A DNA stretch of 64,000 nt from JAMDEO01 sp963775295. Its GTDB lineage: Bacteria; Actinomycetota; Thermoleophilia; RBG-16-64-13. The DNA is taken from positions 2,108,001 through 2,172,000 of the forward strand of contig CAVZIK010000006.1 of NCBI GenBank assembly GCA_963775295.1, given 5' to 3'. The translations under genes and the position numbers were made by a program. Positions 14,501 through 23,646 of this stretch are shown here, in pieces (positions within the stretch are counted from its first letter, which is position 1; every line of letters starts with the position of its first letter). The notes below the pieces were generated by a model. The model was not told the DNA's origin and did not search any database. It was given only the letters and a program-made list of their open reading frames with translations.

Positions 14501-14680
14501 CGCGAGGCTCTCGCCGAGGCCCGGCGCACGATCGGCGAAGTGGCTGGGGATATCCAACGCCGGAATTGGTCGGAAGGACCGCGGGGTCCGGCAAAGAAGC
14601 CGGGAAACACCTCAAGATGTCAGGAGTGCGATTTCGCGCTCTTGTGTGGTCATGCGCAGCCAGCGTCGAGAGGTGAGTAG
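11531..14680 (+). CDS. UvrD/Rep-family helicase with C-terminal PD-(D/E)XK nuclease and Fe-S cysteines
   Basis: A GTG start at 11531 follows GGAGG, giving 1,049 residues. Superfamily 1A helicase motifs are Walker A VAGAGSGKTEVMARR near residue 33, VVDEFQDINPVQD (motif II) near 260, AVGDHRQAIYGWRGG (motif III) near 290, TIHSAKGLEFPVIFLADV near 655 and YVALTRAERYLFVSS near 717. The C-terminal ~270 residues are RecB/AddB-like: CPHDYY near 782, the nuclease block ALIDFKSGDP near 921, and CQECDFALLC near 1031. Four Cys in this arrangement suggest an iron-sulphur clasp as in AddB and Cas4. The protein should unwind and cut DNA. It is 33 bases behind vsr in the BREX-linked operon. A general recombination role is possible, but its company favours defence. 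Confidence 0.85.
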   Translation: MTLDEIKAALLRRLTPDQQAAVTNSARRLVVVAGAGSGKTEVMARRIAWWIGTEGVSKDEIVAFTFTEKAAEEMKFRIRRWVANITPEGGDATLGRMYIGTIHGFCLQMLRELESGTYGVFDVLDEAGRLALVQKWFNTVLGLPALRSALGDGQFETINKFLKGYDLLHEYCLFQAEGPDAPRPNIGPGERDWIKEWRLLTDVGEDAASAAFAVSAARYYGALHARRLLDFSTSQSELVRLLESNEERRKELLSRYTHIVVDEFQDINPVQDRLVRVMVGEAGALTAVGDHRQAIYGWRGGRVEIMADWYRDLESAPDGDVQELHDNYRSTDRIIDLANKWARTISPLGMLRTLDMTKGRDEEGERRLDYHPSHVAFRRFQDRPQEAEWIAQTIRGLVDADARQGVMHDVDPSHDRGIGYSDMAVLLRSAKDTRIYLEALEANGIPAVVRAGPDLFQRPEVLLLVGALAIAAGVDQFFGGRPPTMASIAQDVLQCAPQAEAVVRAAGAQLENAGLPIGSADVERLIQAARCVRRRLEGQSVPRQMVTGIRTEPLGRFLVQNRQLRRIYPQTLFQWLAAEVGVAAWDAQESARSRTAMFHLGQLAGLITGIETPGWVEPGDLTWQVIALTNWGARNARSEEAPLLVAPDAVTISTIHSAKGLEFPVIFLADVAARRFPSQKAREAPDLPFSGPALNQIGPAGLADNNNYDAERRLMYVALTRAERYLFVSSGSTQQSRFERELIRLIDQVGGETNPASEPELPNLLPTQSDPTFRLVTSFSDLRYYLECPHDYYIRKVLGFAPSIDQAFGYGRGVHNLMRAIHSDASYFAGLADDPAALDCEAQRLIDEGLFYLRYTTGDPLENMKRRAAQIVVDYVVTYRDELGCLEFEPERAFETLIEEAGVLVSGAIDVIRHDDPPRVALIDFKSGDPGKENENASGLDKEQMKLQVSLYGLAAKTELEYEPDLGIVRYLGVPRDASLEERELSVPLGREALAEARRTIGEVAGDIQRRNWSEGPRGPAKKPGNTSRCQECDFALLCGHAQPASRGE

Positions 14681-14837
14681 TAGTGTAGGGAGGGTTTGGG
14701 CGTCGAGCTCTCTAACGTCACGAGAGCGGCGTTCGGTACGGAGAAGGTCCGGTGGGCTTTTTGTCTTGGAAAGCGGAGCTTGCATGTTTCGGGCCCGCGG
14801 ATTGATGCTAAGAGCCAGACGGCTGAGAGAGGACTAG

Positions 14838-17800
14838 ATGGAACGACCGCAAGCGGGATTCGGTGCCATGTCTCTGTCGGCTGGCTACGAGTTTCTTGGG
14901 AAGCTCGGCAATGACCTACGGGACTTGCTCGGCTTCGACACTCTGGTACACGAGCTTCTGCAGAACTCGGACGATGCACCCGGGGCCACCGAGATGCGGA
15001 TTGAGGTTGATGATGAGGGGATCGTCGTTTGGAACGACGGTATCTTCTCCGACTGCGGTTATCCGGAGCAGTCTGAATGCCCGCGGATTCCGGACGAGAC
15101 AGGTGTCCCGGTCAAATGCGACTTCCATAGCTTCCGAGCGATTTCGGGGCAGGCCAAGCGTGAGAAGACCAACACCACTGGCGCCTTCGGCATAGGTTTT
15201 ACCTCGGTCTTCCAGGTCACGGACAACCCCGAGCTCATTTCCGGGGGGCGGCATTGGGTGCTCGCCTATGACCAGCCTGAGTCGAGCCGCATCCACCAGT
15301 GCGGTGGAGCGTGCGGCCGGGACCATCACCAGCCGGGGACGTCCTTTGTCTTGCCGTGGGCTCGCGACCCGGAGTCGACCATAAGGCGTCGCCTCAACGT
15401 GCCCCCGGTCACAGGTGATGTAGTCGACCTCTTTACGTCTGACGCGCTCCGAACACTGCCCGATGCGATGATCTTCTTGAGAAGGATCAAGAGGGTCGGT
15501 GTGTCTTCCGGAGGCAATCCGGTTAGAGCGTTTGAACGCCTCGAGGCCGCCAGCGTCGTCTCTTTGACAGCGGATGCAGTTACAGAGAGATACCTGGTGG
15601 TCCGCGGTGACTTCGACTATGAAGCCGACTCCTTGCGGTTGAAGCACCCCGTGCTTGGTAGGGATATTCGAGAGCCGCGGTACGAGATGGCGGTGCCCTT
15701 GTGCGAACCCACTACCGTGCTTCCCCTGCACGCTGTGCTACCGACCCAGGAGGTCACTGGGCTGGGTCTCCGTCTCAGCGCCTCCTTCTTTCCGTTCCAG
15801 AACCGGAAAAGGGTCAAGTTCGAAGCCCCTGGTGATCCGGAATCGGAATGGAACCGAGCTGCGGTCGCAGCCGCCGCTGATGGACTATCAAACGCGCTAC
15901 ATCGGCTGCGCGACACGCTTTCCCCGCAACGTCTTTGGAGTCTTCTAAGGTCAACCCTTGAAGTCCATGCAGATGAAGGCCTTCGGCCGGATGGTGTCTT
16001 CACCGAGTTCTGGGACGAGCTGGCCGAAGTGCTACCCGATGCGGAGGTAGTGTGGACGACCCGAGGCGAGTGGGCCAGACCGGGGCAGGCCGTCTCTGTG
16101 CCGTCCTTCCTGAAAAGTCACGTCGACACCCTTGTAGGGCTGGGTCTACGCGTGGTCGACTGGAGCATAGCCCGCGATGCGGAGCCCTTAAGCGGGCGCA
16201 TCGGACTTCCTACACTTGATCTAGCGATTCTTGCGGAGGCGCTACGCCGCAAAGGACTCACGCACGTCCAAGAATTCCAGCGGGCTGACGCCACTCTGGC
16301 TGATGACGGCAGCCGAAAGGCGCTCTGGAAAGTGATTGGGTCTCTCCATGAGTCTTCCGCCGGTTTGTCGACACGAGGGGAGAGGGTCGAGACCCTTGAC
16401 GGGTGCGCGGTCCTTCCGTCAAGAGGCCTGCTGTGCCCTCCCGAACTCGTCGTGAAGAGTGATCCCGCGTCCGTGGCTCTTCTGGATGGGATACCGGGCC
16501 TGTTCTTTCTGGATGAGCAGTTCGGTGCCGACTCGAACTGCAACTTGGGCTTTCTGGTCGGACAGCTCGATGCGCACGATGTGGTGGAGGCCCTGGCGAA
16601 CATGGAGCCGCAATCGATGGCCGGGCTTATGCGCCAGACCGCGGCGTCCGAGCTTTTGCAGTGGTTGGCAAAGCGGACGCAGCAGCTGGATGAAGAGGAC
16701 ATCGCCACGCTCCGTTCTCTTCCGATATTCCCGACGGCATCGGGCTGTCTCCCGTTGGCCCAGCTGCAGCTTCCTGGTTCATTCGACCGCGATCCACTTG
16801 GTGTAGCGAGACTGGTCGACCTGACGGGGATCGGCGAGGTGCGTGGGTTCTTGGGGTCCGACTGCCTGGGCGCAGAGGAACTCACGCTGGACCTGTATCT
16901 CGAGCGGTACGTCGTGCCCTCGCTTGGTCGCTCCGGCCATGAGGTGACCGCCTCTGTGCTCGACGAGGTGCTGGACATCCTTGCAGCAAACTGCAGACAT
17001 CTCAGCGAGAAGCCGGATCTGATATCCGCTCTTGCCGAGTGCAAGCTCGTGCCCGTTATCAGCGGTCATAGGGTCGCCGGCCGCGAGGCCTACTTCGAGG
17101 ATGACGCGGTGCGGGCACTCTTGGGGCCGGGCATGATCGTGTCCCTCCCCGCTTTCAGGCTTAACTCTCTCCGGAGCATTTTGGAGATGTTCGGAGTCGC
17201 CTCAAAACCTCGGTCACGGGATATTGTCGGGCTGTTGCAGGACATCACCCAAGGTCAGAGCACCAAAGAAGCGGCGGCCCGTGTGCAGTCAGTCGTCGAG
17301 TATCTCGGTCCCTTCTACCAATTCGGCACCATAGCGGAGAGGGATGCGACCCAGGAGAGACTCGAATCGGACTATCCGGTGCTTAGGCAGATGTCCTGGC
17401 TTCCCGCGGCCAACACCGATGGGTGGGGCGCTCCGGGCGAGTTGTACAGGACTGATTGGCGAACGGCGTTTGAAAGAGCCGGGACTTTCTTGGCGATTCC
17501 CGAGAAGGTTCAGCAGCGCAACGCGGACTTTCTTGAGTTGCTCGGGGTCCGTCTGCAGCCGCCACCGGAACTGGTTGCCAAGCATCTGAGGCTGTGCGTC
17601 CAAGCGGGTCAGCCGGTCGTGAAGAGGGTGTACGAGGCGCTTGACGCTCCCGGGGCGGCCCAGGTCGTTGCGAGCCTTCGCGACGAGCCCTGCATCTTGG
17701 TGGGGCGCGAGCCGACACTTTATGCTCGTCCGGCGGAGGTCTTGAAGGAGACTCGAAACCTTCCGGGCCTGCATGAGCTTCCCTCCGATCTCTCGACGTA

Positions 17801-20051
17801 CACCAACTTCCTTGATGCGATCGGCGTAGCCGACGAGCCGAGTGCCGGGCACGCGATCTCCGTGCTCGAGAGGCTTTGCGGGAATCGGTCTGCCGGAGAT
17901 GTTCCAGCGCCTGAGGAGAACCTCACTTATGCCCTAGATCTCTGCTGGCGGATCATCGAGCAGGAGAGGGGGGAGCTCCAGGAGCCTGGGCTGGATGAGG
18001 AGCTCGCGCAGCTGGACGAGGAGATCTCCTGGAGGCTGGGGGATATCCCTTGCTGGCACAACAAGGGTGGCCACCTTTATCCTCCGGCTCAGCTTCTCGT
18101 TGACGACATGCCGGCGATTGCATCACTCATCCCCTACGACGTCTCCTGCTTCCTTGCCGACCGCCCGAGGAGGAGTCTCTCGGCTTTGAAGACAGCGGGA
18201 CTCCGGAACCTCTCACAGGCCATGGACACGGAACTAACCTTCGTGCCCAACCAGGCCGTCGATACCGGTCTGGCTCAGCTCGTGGTCGATCGCAGGGAAC
18301 AGATAGCCCGTGCGTTGGCTATCGAATATGAAGATGTGGAAAAACCGCTCGAAGAGCTCGAGGCCCTGGAGTTGGTGACGGCCGACCAGATTCGCCTGCA
18401 GCGCTCTCTTTCACATCTGGGGAGTCCTTACCTTCTTAAGGAGCAGTCTGTCTCAGCTTTCCTTGATCGGGCAAACGGCCGCTTGTACCTGGTGCGTAGC
18501 CAGACTCCACCATGGACCGAGATCGCGGTCGCTCTTGCCTCGTGGCTTTCAAGCGACGGGTTGCCAGCCATGCTGGCGCCCCTGTTCGAGCGGGTTCTCA
18601 CAGCCCCTACGGTGGGGGCGGCGTCCCGCGCGCTGGATGAACTGCAGATACCTCGGCTATCAGGAAAGATTATGGAGGCCGTGAGGGAAAGCCGCGGCGG
18701 AATCGATCCCTTTGATGACGAGGAGGTTACCGAATGGTCTGGGGACGATCATGCTGCCGATGATCGTCCTCCGTGGGCCGAAGAAGACCGTACGGCGGGC
18801 GGTGATGATGAGGGTGCCGCAGACCTTTCAGGGGAGGAGGACGAACTCCCTGGCGCACGTTTCGACGGCAATGCCGGTTCGGAGGGCGCTGGCCTTCAGA
18901 TCGAGGCAGATGACAGCGCCGAAGTCCCGGTCGCGCCTCGAGGGGACGGGGAGAGCCAAGGGGTCGAGTGGGCAGCGGCGGGCTCTGCCGGCTCGGGCGG
19001 CATGTCTTCGGGTGGTCACGGGGTCGCGGCCGCCGCGTTCGGGGCGGGTGCGCCGGGACAGCATCACGTGGTCCACACCGAAGCCGAGGCTCCGTGGCGA
19101 TTGTGGGTCAGCGGGCCGACCGGTGCAAAACAAGAGAGTGTCTCCGACCATCAGGTTACACAAGGGCTGCGCAAGCTTGTCGAAGAGGCCGGCGTCCGAA
19201 GGGTGGTCCGCTACGAGGAAGAGCACGGACGCTGTGCTACGGTGATGCCCCCGAACAACCCCGGGTTCGACGTCGAATCGAGTGCCGGACCGCACAAGCC
19301 TGTCAAGCGTAGGATCGAGGTCAAGTCACTTGGAGGAAGTTGGGAGGCTGAGTGGGCCCAAGCCAGTAGGCCGCCCCAGCTGACGCGCCAGCAATTCCAG
19401 AACTCGGAGAATGACACGCTTCACTGGGTGTACGTGGTCGAGAACGCCCTGGATGACGAGCGCTGGGTGGTCTATCCCATCCAGACGATCGGAAAACGGG
19501 CCAATCGGTTCCTTTTGGACCATGGGTGGAAAGCCGCCGCAGATCGTTCGCACGGCCCCGGTCTTCGTGATGCTTACTTCGTTCGGAAGCCGACCCTTCC
19601 CAGCCTTTCCAGGGTTCTGATCCCTGACGACGACAAGGAAGATGGGGACGTCCGTTTCCTGACAGCGGACCAGCTTGGGCCGTTTGTCCTCGACGGGGTC
19701 TTGCCACAGCAATCACGATGGTTTACCTCCAGACAGCCGCAAGTCGACGACGACTACTTCGCGCTGCAGCAGGAGGAAGCCGCTATGGGCCCTTCTCTCC
19801 CACTCGGGTCTGTGGCGGTTTTCAGGCGCACCCGGCGTTTGCGTGAGGACGGGAACATAGTTTTGGCGAACGTGAGCCAAGACGGGGAGAGGCACCGTTT
19901 GGTAATCAGGCGGGCCTTTCGCAAGACCGGGGAGGACGGGGAGGGGTTGTGCCTCGAGGTCGACGTGCCAGGTCAGGGCGAGCCGTTCGATGTGGACGAC
20001 AAGCCAGGGCGGATTCTTGCCCTGCTTGTCGAACTTCAGGAGATCTCCTGA
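14838..20051 (+). CDS. Giant sacsin-like GHKL ATPase with C-terminal DUF3883 domain
   Basis: The 1,737-residue protein starts at ATG 14838 behind GAGAGGA. The N terminus is an Hsp90-type (GHKL) ATPase: HELLQNSDDA near residue 38 (Mg/ATP Asn), VVWNDG near 63 and GAFGIGFTSVFQV near 115. A long middle part of ~1,150 residues has no catalytic motif I recognise and resembles sacsin-type scaffolds. Residues ~1290-1410 are an acidic, Gly/Ala-rich linker. Residues ~1440-1580 match DUF3883, with RRIEVKSLGG as the probable PD-(D/E)XK-like E-x-K core. It overlaps the next gene by one base (TGATG), so the two are coupled. Such ATPase-DUF3883 proteins recur in defence islands but their biochemistry is poorly known. 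Function is inferred from domains and position. Confidence 0.75.
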   Translation: MERPQAGFGAMSLSAGYEFLGKLGNDLRDLLGFDTLVHELLQNSDDAPGATEMRIEVDDEGIVVWNDGIFSDCGYPEQSECPRIPDETGVPVKCDFHSFRAISGQAKREKTNTTGAFGIGFTSVFQVTDNPELISGGRHWVLAYDQPESSRIHQCGGACGRDHHQPGTSFVLPWARDPESTIRRRLNVPPVTGDVVDLFTSDALRTLPDAMIFLRRIKRVGVSSGGNPVRAFERLEAASVVSLTADAVTERYLVVRGDFDYEADSLRLKHPVLGRDIREPRYEMAVPLCEPTTVLPLHAVLPTQEVTGLGLRLSASFFPFQNRKRVKFEAPGDPESEWNRAAVAAAADGLSNALHRLRDTLSPQRLWSLLRSTLEVHADEGLRPDGVFTEFWDELAEVLPDAEVVWTTRGEWARPGQAVSVPSFLKSHVDTLVGLGLRVVDWSIARDAEPLSGRIGLPTLDLAILAEALRRKGLTHVQEFQRADATLADDGSRKALWKVIGSLHESSAGLSTRGERVETLDGCAVLPSRGLLCPPELVVKSDPASVALLDGIPGLFFLDEQFGADSNCNLGFLVGQLDAHDVVEALANMEPQSMAGLMRQTAASELLQWLAKRTQQLDEEDIATLRSLPIFPTASGCLPLAQLQLPGSFDRDPLGVARLVDLTGIGEVRGFLGSDCLGAEELTLDLYLERYVVPSLGRSGHEVTASVLDEVLDILAANCRHLSEKPDLISALAECKLVPVISGHRVAGREAYFEDDAVRALLGPGMIVSLPAFRLNSLRSILEMFGVASKPRSRDIVGLLQDITQGQSTKEAAARVQSVVEYLGPFYQFGTIAERDATQERLESDYPVLRQMSWLPAANTDGWGAPGELYRTDWRTAFERAGTFLAIPEKVQQRNADFLELLGVRLQPPPELVAKHLRLCVQAGQPVVKRVYEALDAPGAAQVVASLRDEPCILVGREPTLYARPAEVLKETRNLPGLHELPSDLSTYTNFLDAIGVADEPSAGHAISVLERLCGNRSAGDVPAPEENLTYALDLCWRIIEQERGELQEPGLDEELAQLDEEISWRLGDIPCWHNKGGHLYPPAQLLVDDMPAIASLIPYDVSCFLADRPRRSLSALKTAGLRNLSQAMDTELTFVPNQAVDTGLAQLVVDRREQIARALAIEYEDVEKPLEELEALELVTADQIRLQRSLSHLGSPYLLKEQSVSAFLDRANGRLYLVRSQTPPWTEIAVALASWLSSDGLPAMLAPLFERVLTAPTVGAASRALDELQIPRLSGKIMEAVRESRGGIDPFDDEEVTEWSGDDHAADDRPPWAEEDRTAGGDDEGAADLSGEEDELPGARFDGNAGSEGAGLQIEADDSAEVPVAPRGDGESQGVEWAAAGSAGSGGMSSGGHGVAAAAFGAGAPGQHHVVHTEAEAPWRLWVSGPTGAKQESVSDHQVTQGLRKLVEEAGVRRVVRYEEEHGRCATVMPPNNPGFDVESSAGPHKPVKRRIEVKSLGGSWEAEWAQASRPPQLTRQQFQNSENDTLHWVYVVENALDDERWVVYPIQTIGKRANRFLLDHGWKAAADRSHGPGLRDAYFVRKPTLPSLSRVLIPDDDKEDGDVRFLTADQLGPFVLDGVLPQQSRWFTSRQPQVDDDYFALQQEEAAMGPSLPLGSVAVFRRTRRLREDGNIVLANVSQDGERHRLVIRRAFRKTGEDGEGLCLEVDVPGQGEPFDVDDKPGRILALLVELQEIS

Positions 20052-21649
20052 TGGCCCGGATGATCCCCGCCGCGATCCAATTTCGGGAGAGCGCGGCGGA
20101 GGTTGATCTGTTCGACAGCTTCAGGGACCGTCTGTCGTCTCGCTTCACTGTGCTGCATCACGTCCCCTGGATTCTCCGGGACAGCTCCCGGCGCTCTATT
20201 GAGGGCGAAGCGGATTTCGTGATCGTCCATCCAGACCTTGGCGCACTCGTCCTTGAAGCGAAGGGAGGCCGGGTCCGGTACGACTCGACGGGCGGCAAGT
20301 GGTATCAGCGCTCAAGGAACGCGACTGTCGAGCACTCTATTCAAGACCCTTTTCGTCAAGCGGCCAACGGGGTCCGCGCGATGTTGCAGTTCCTGGAATT
20401 GCACGCCGGCTGGAAGAGGAATTGGGGGCCTATCGGTTTTGGGGTCTGTTTCCCCGAGTCGACCTTTGTGGCCCAGCCGACGCCGGCGATAAGGCCGGAG
20501 TTGGTGATGGACTGGTCGTGCTTTCAAAGTGGTGATGCCGTCGAGAAACGTATCCGCGAAGTCATGGGATGGTATCCGAAGGAACAGTTCGCCCAAGGTG
20601 AGTGCGGGGCCCAGGCTGTAGTTCATGCACTGAACCACGATGTTGTCTTGGAACAACCGCTGGGGAGCGTGGTGAGCGGGGTGGAGCGGTCTATAACCCA
20701 GCTAAGCGAGCAGCAGTATCGGATTCTCAGGCTGCTCAAGCATCGGTCTCGGTTGGCCGTCAGTGGTCCGGCCGGTTCGGGCAAGACGGTGCTGGCCTTC
20801 GAGCGGGCGCGGGAGCTGGCACTTGCCGGGCGGCGGACCCTGCTCCTTTGCTACAACCGGCCGCTTGCCGATCACCTGAGGCATGGCGCGGGCGTGAGCG
20901 ATCTTCTCGAGATATCGACGCTCCACGCCGTATGTCGCAAGTTCATTATAGGGGCGGGCCTTCCTTTGCCGAATGACAACGAGTTTCACGACCGAGCACC
21001 GGCACTGCTGTTTGACGCGCTCTCCCTGATGGGGGGCCCTTATGACGCAGTGATTGTGGATGAAGCACAGGTAGTGGACGAGCAGTGGTGGATGCCCATT
21101 GAAGCGCTATTGAGCGATACAGACCAAGGTGTCCTGTGGCTCTTCTTCGACGACAACCAGGCACTATATGGACGGCCTCATGGCCTGCCGCAACACATGG
21201 ATGTCCAACCTTTGCACGAGGTATGGAGAAACACCCGTCCAATTTACGAGTATTTCATGGGTTTCTACGACGGGGACGCGGTCGACTTCATGGGACCATC
21301 CGGCCCTCGTGTCGAGGTCGTCCCTGCCACCGGTAATCTCAAAGGCGACCTGGGCCGGGTGCTTCACCGTCTGGTCCGCGAAGAGCTTGTACGGTGTTCG
21401 GACATAGTTGTTCTGACGGCGCATGGTGCGCTTTCGAGCAAGGCAAACGGGCAAGTTGGTTCGTTCGTCCTGACCGAACACCCAACAAGAGCAAGCGACG
21501 TCAAGTTGTCGAGCGTGCACAGATTCCTCGGCCTGGAGTCACCGGTAGTCGTTGTCTGTGAGATGCCACCGCGGTGCGATCCCGAGTACGATCGCTTGAT
21601 GTACGTAGCTGCGTCGAGAGCGAGGGCGCTGCTCGTAGTACTGGAATAG
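20051..21649 (+). CDS. NERD-domain superfamily 1 helicase
   Basis: The start ATG 20051 overlaps the preceding stop by one base; a longer frame to 19949 would run inside the upstream gene. The protein has 532 residues. The NERD nuclease-related domain (~1-130) shows EADFVIVHPDLGALVLEAKGG, a D-x(n)-E-x-K pattern. The helicase part has Walker A VSGPAGSGKTVLAFERA near 238, VIVDEAQVVDEQWW near 335, and a C-terminal LMYVAASRARALLVVL motif. NERD-helicase proteins are thought to process DNA ends. Coupling to the sacsin-like ATPase suggests that the two act together, probably with the UvrD-type nuclease at 11531. It is the last gene of the long forward operon. Confidence 0.85.
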   Translation: MARMIPAAIQFRESAAEVDLFDSFRDRLSSRFTVLHHVPWILRDSSRRSIEGEADFVIVHPDLGALVLEAKGGRVRYDSTGGKWYQRSRNATVEHSIQDPFRQAANGVRAMLQFLELHAGWKRNWGPIGFGVCFPESTFVAQPTPAIRPELVMDWSCFQSGDAVEKRIREVMGWYPKEQFAQGECGAQAVVHALNHDVVLEQPLGSVVSGVERSITQLSEQQYRILRLLKHRSRLAVSGPAGSGKTVLAFERARELALAGRRTLLLCYNRPLADHLRHGAGVSDLLEISTLHAVCRKFIIGAGLPLPNDNEFHDRAPALLFDALSLMGGPYDAVIVDEAQVVDEQWWMPIEALLSDTDQGVLWLFFDDNQALYGRPHGLPQHMDVQPLHEVWRNTRPIYEYFMGFYDGDAVDFMGPSGPRVEVVPATGNLKGDLGRVLHRLVREELVRCSDIVVLTAHGALSSKANGQVGSFVLTEHPTRASDVKLSSVHRFLGLESPVVVVCEMPPRCDPEYDRLMYVAASRARALLVVLE

Positions 21650-21706
21650 CTGCAAAGCCCGCAGATGCGGTGGAGACAGGTCCAAACTGACACGGATGGG
21701 GAGAAG

Positions 21707-22521
21707 ATGAACATTGGGGCGACGGGACTGTTGGCCGAGGTCGAAGGACTGGTTCAAGGCGTGCTTCTATTGATTCCGAGGCCGTACAGTGCAGATATCA
21801 TCGAAGACGGGTTTGTCCGAATCGAGCGTGAACCGAGCCTGCTTGCCCGGTATCGTCGGCTTGTCGCCAGCCACGGGAGTAAGAGCGTCAATCGCCGAAT
21901 CGGCATTGGCGACTATGCGGTTCTGAACACAGCGAACTATGATGTGCCCCAACGCCGGCGCAGGCTCATATACCTCGCTGGCCTCGGGATGGCGATTCCC
22001 TTGGCGGCTCCCTCTCGGCAGAAGAAGACGGTCAGAGAGGCGATCGGGGGACTGCCAAAGGCCGGTGAAAGCGGAGACCCGATTCACGATATGCCTGAAG
22101 CGCGGTCGGCGAGAATTCGCGGATTGATCAGTCGCGTTCCAAAGGACGCGGGAGCCGAAGTGACCTGGGAGACGACTTTCAGCTGGACTGCCACAAGCGG
22201 TGCGACGGCTTCAAGGACGTGTACGGCCGGATGGCGTGGGACGACGTGGCTCCGACTATTACCAGCGGGTGTTTCAATCCCTCCAAAGGCCGGTTCCTCC
22301 ACCCCGAAGAAGACAGGGCGATTACAATGCGGGAAGCGGCGCTGCTGCAGGGGTTTCCCCCGGACTACTGGTTCCCGCACAATAAGAAGATCGCGGTTGC
22401 ACTCATGATCGGCAATGCACTTCCTCCGCCTTTCATTGCTGCTCACGCTGGGTGTGTGGCTGGCGCTATCCGCGAACTGATGCCCTCAATACTTGGTGCG
22501 AAAGTTCGGCGAGATAGCGCC
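21707..22521 (+). pseudogene. Chimeric, frameshifted remnant of a second dcm
   Basis: From about 21910 the translation matches the second half of the dcm at 10005: VPQRRRRLIYLAGLG, then SGDPIHDMPEA, then MAWDDVAPTITSGCFNPSKG and GNALPPPFIAAH. The catalytic motifs I, IV and VI are missing. They are replaced by about 65 residues from an ATG at 21707 (behind GGGGAGAAG) that are unrelated to any methyltransferase. One base is missing near 22153, shifting the frame by -1 relative to the intact gene. No methyltransferase can be made from it. The sequence is clearly diverged from the first copy, so this is an old paralogue or a separately acquired locus damaged by recombination. Confidence 0.85.
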
Positions 22522-22989
22522 CTGACTGATAACTTGACACCAACCCAGCGAAGCTACTGCATGTCTCGGATCAAGGGCAAAGATACCGGAATTGAGAAGG
22601 CGGTGCGATCCGAACTCCATCGCAGAGGCCTGAGATTTCGAAAGCACGTTGCGCGGCTTCCGGGGAAGCCAGATGTGGTCTTTACCAGAGCGCGCGTCGT
22701 CGTTTTTGTCGACGGTGATTTCTGGCACGGCTATCGATTCCCTACCTGGGAGGGCAAGGTCTCCGACTTCTGGAAGGTTAACATCTCCCAGACTCGAGCG
22801 CGTGACGCCCGCAACTTCAGGAAGCTACGGCAGCAGGGGTGGCGAGTCATCCGCATCTGGCAACACGACCTCGAAAGCGATTTTGACGCGTCCATCCAAC
22901 GCGTTGTCTCGGCAGTGCGTGGTGACGTCCTCGGTCTGACGGAACTTGAGTCAAAGCGTCCCGAGGCGGGCGCAAACGGGCGCGGCTAG
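22522..22989 (+). CDS. Second Vsr endonuclease, start codon lost and fused in frame to dcm remnant
   Basis: This reads as an intact Vsr: LTPTQRSYCMSRIKGKDTG, ELHRRGLRFRKHVARLPG, PDVVFTRARVVVFVDG, DFWHGYRFPTW and WRVIRIWQHDLE. The position equivalent to the ATG of the first vsr is CTG (22522). The frame is open upstream into the dcm remnant from 22219, so the ATGA overlap seen in copy 1 has become an in-frame fusion. The first in-frame ATG is at 22561 and would remove 13 residues. It may be translated from CTG, from an upstream fusion start, or not at all. The C-terminal tail after the family core is about 20 residues longer than in copy 1. Confidence 0.75.
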   Translation: MTDNLTPTQRSYCMSRIKGKDTGIEKAVRSELHRRGLRFRKHVARLPGKPDVVFTRARVVVFVDGDFWHGYRFPTWEGKVSDFWKVNISQTRARDARNFRKLRQQGWRVIRIWQHDLESDFDASIQRVVSAVRGDVLGLTELESKRPEAGANGRG

Positions 22990-23224
22990 ACTCAGCCTAT
23001 TTGGCGTTTGCGGACGACGATTGAAAAATGGGCGTAGTAGCGTAGGCACGGCCAGCCGCAACCAGGAGAGAAGAAGGCAACCGCTAGGCAGCCGAACTTT
23101 CGGACAAACGCCGTTGGTGCCCACACGAACGGGGCGTTCACTTGATTTCGTGTGCTTGCTTCAGTCGGTAAGATTATCTGAACGCAGGCTCAGACCGGCG
23201 CTCTGGATCAAAGAGGAGTTACCC

Positions 23225-23536
23225 GTGGATCTGGTGGAGTTTACAGGTAAGTTCGCGAGTGAGGTGGACCTCCGTCCCGTCGAAGACGGCTCCCGTGAGG
23301 CCAGCTTTATAGTCGAGGTTACGTCCGGTCCGCACGACGGCCGATTCCTTCGGGTCTACGCCAGAGGAGAGGCCGCTTGCGCCGTGGAACGAGAGATGCA
23401 GCACAGCCTGCTCCTAGGGCGGGCACTCGGGCTGGACGGGCGTTGGGGAGAGCGCCCGATGGGAAGCGACCCGCCGAAGCCGGGCGAGCATAGGCCTGTC
23501 GTAGCGGCGCGTCTCTGGTTTGTCGATAGCCCCTAG
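23225..23536 (+). CDS. Hypothetical protein
   Basis: The start is GTG 23225, set by AAAGAGGAG 6-8 bases upstream, giving 103 residues beginning MDLVEFTGKFASEVDLRP. A longer frame reaching 22946 overlaps vsr2 and lacks a ribosome site. No signal peptide, membrane segment or known catalytic motif is seen. The sequence is evenly mixed, with several paired E/R residues. I do not recognise the family. It stands alone between the broken dcm-vsr copy and the broken yhaO-yhaN pair, with 235 bases upstream in which I see nothing else. Confidence 0.6.
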   Translation: MDLVEFTGKFASEVDLRPVEDGSREASFIVEVTSGPHDGRFLRVYARGEAACAVEREMQHSLLLGRALGLDGRWGERPMGSDPPKPGEHRPVVAARLWFVDSP

Positions 23537-23646
23537 CGCTTCGGCGGGGACACGGCTGGCGCGCCGAACAATCTGAGCTGGGCGCCCAAGGTTGCTCGGG
23601 CGGAATTGATCCATCTGTGCAAGTCCGCTCGTCTCCCGCCGCGCCC

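Noticed and set aside
11081..22989. dcm-vsr copies as a recent tandem duplication
   Set aside because: The copies differ throughout, including many amino acids, so they are old paralogues or separate acquisitions.
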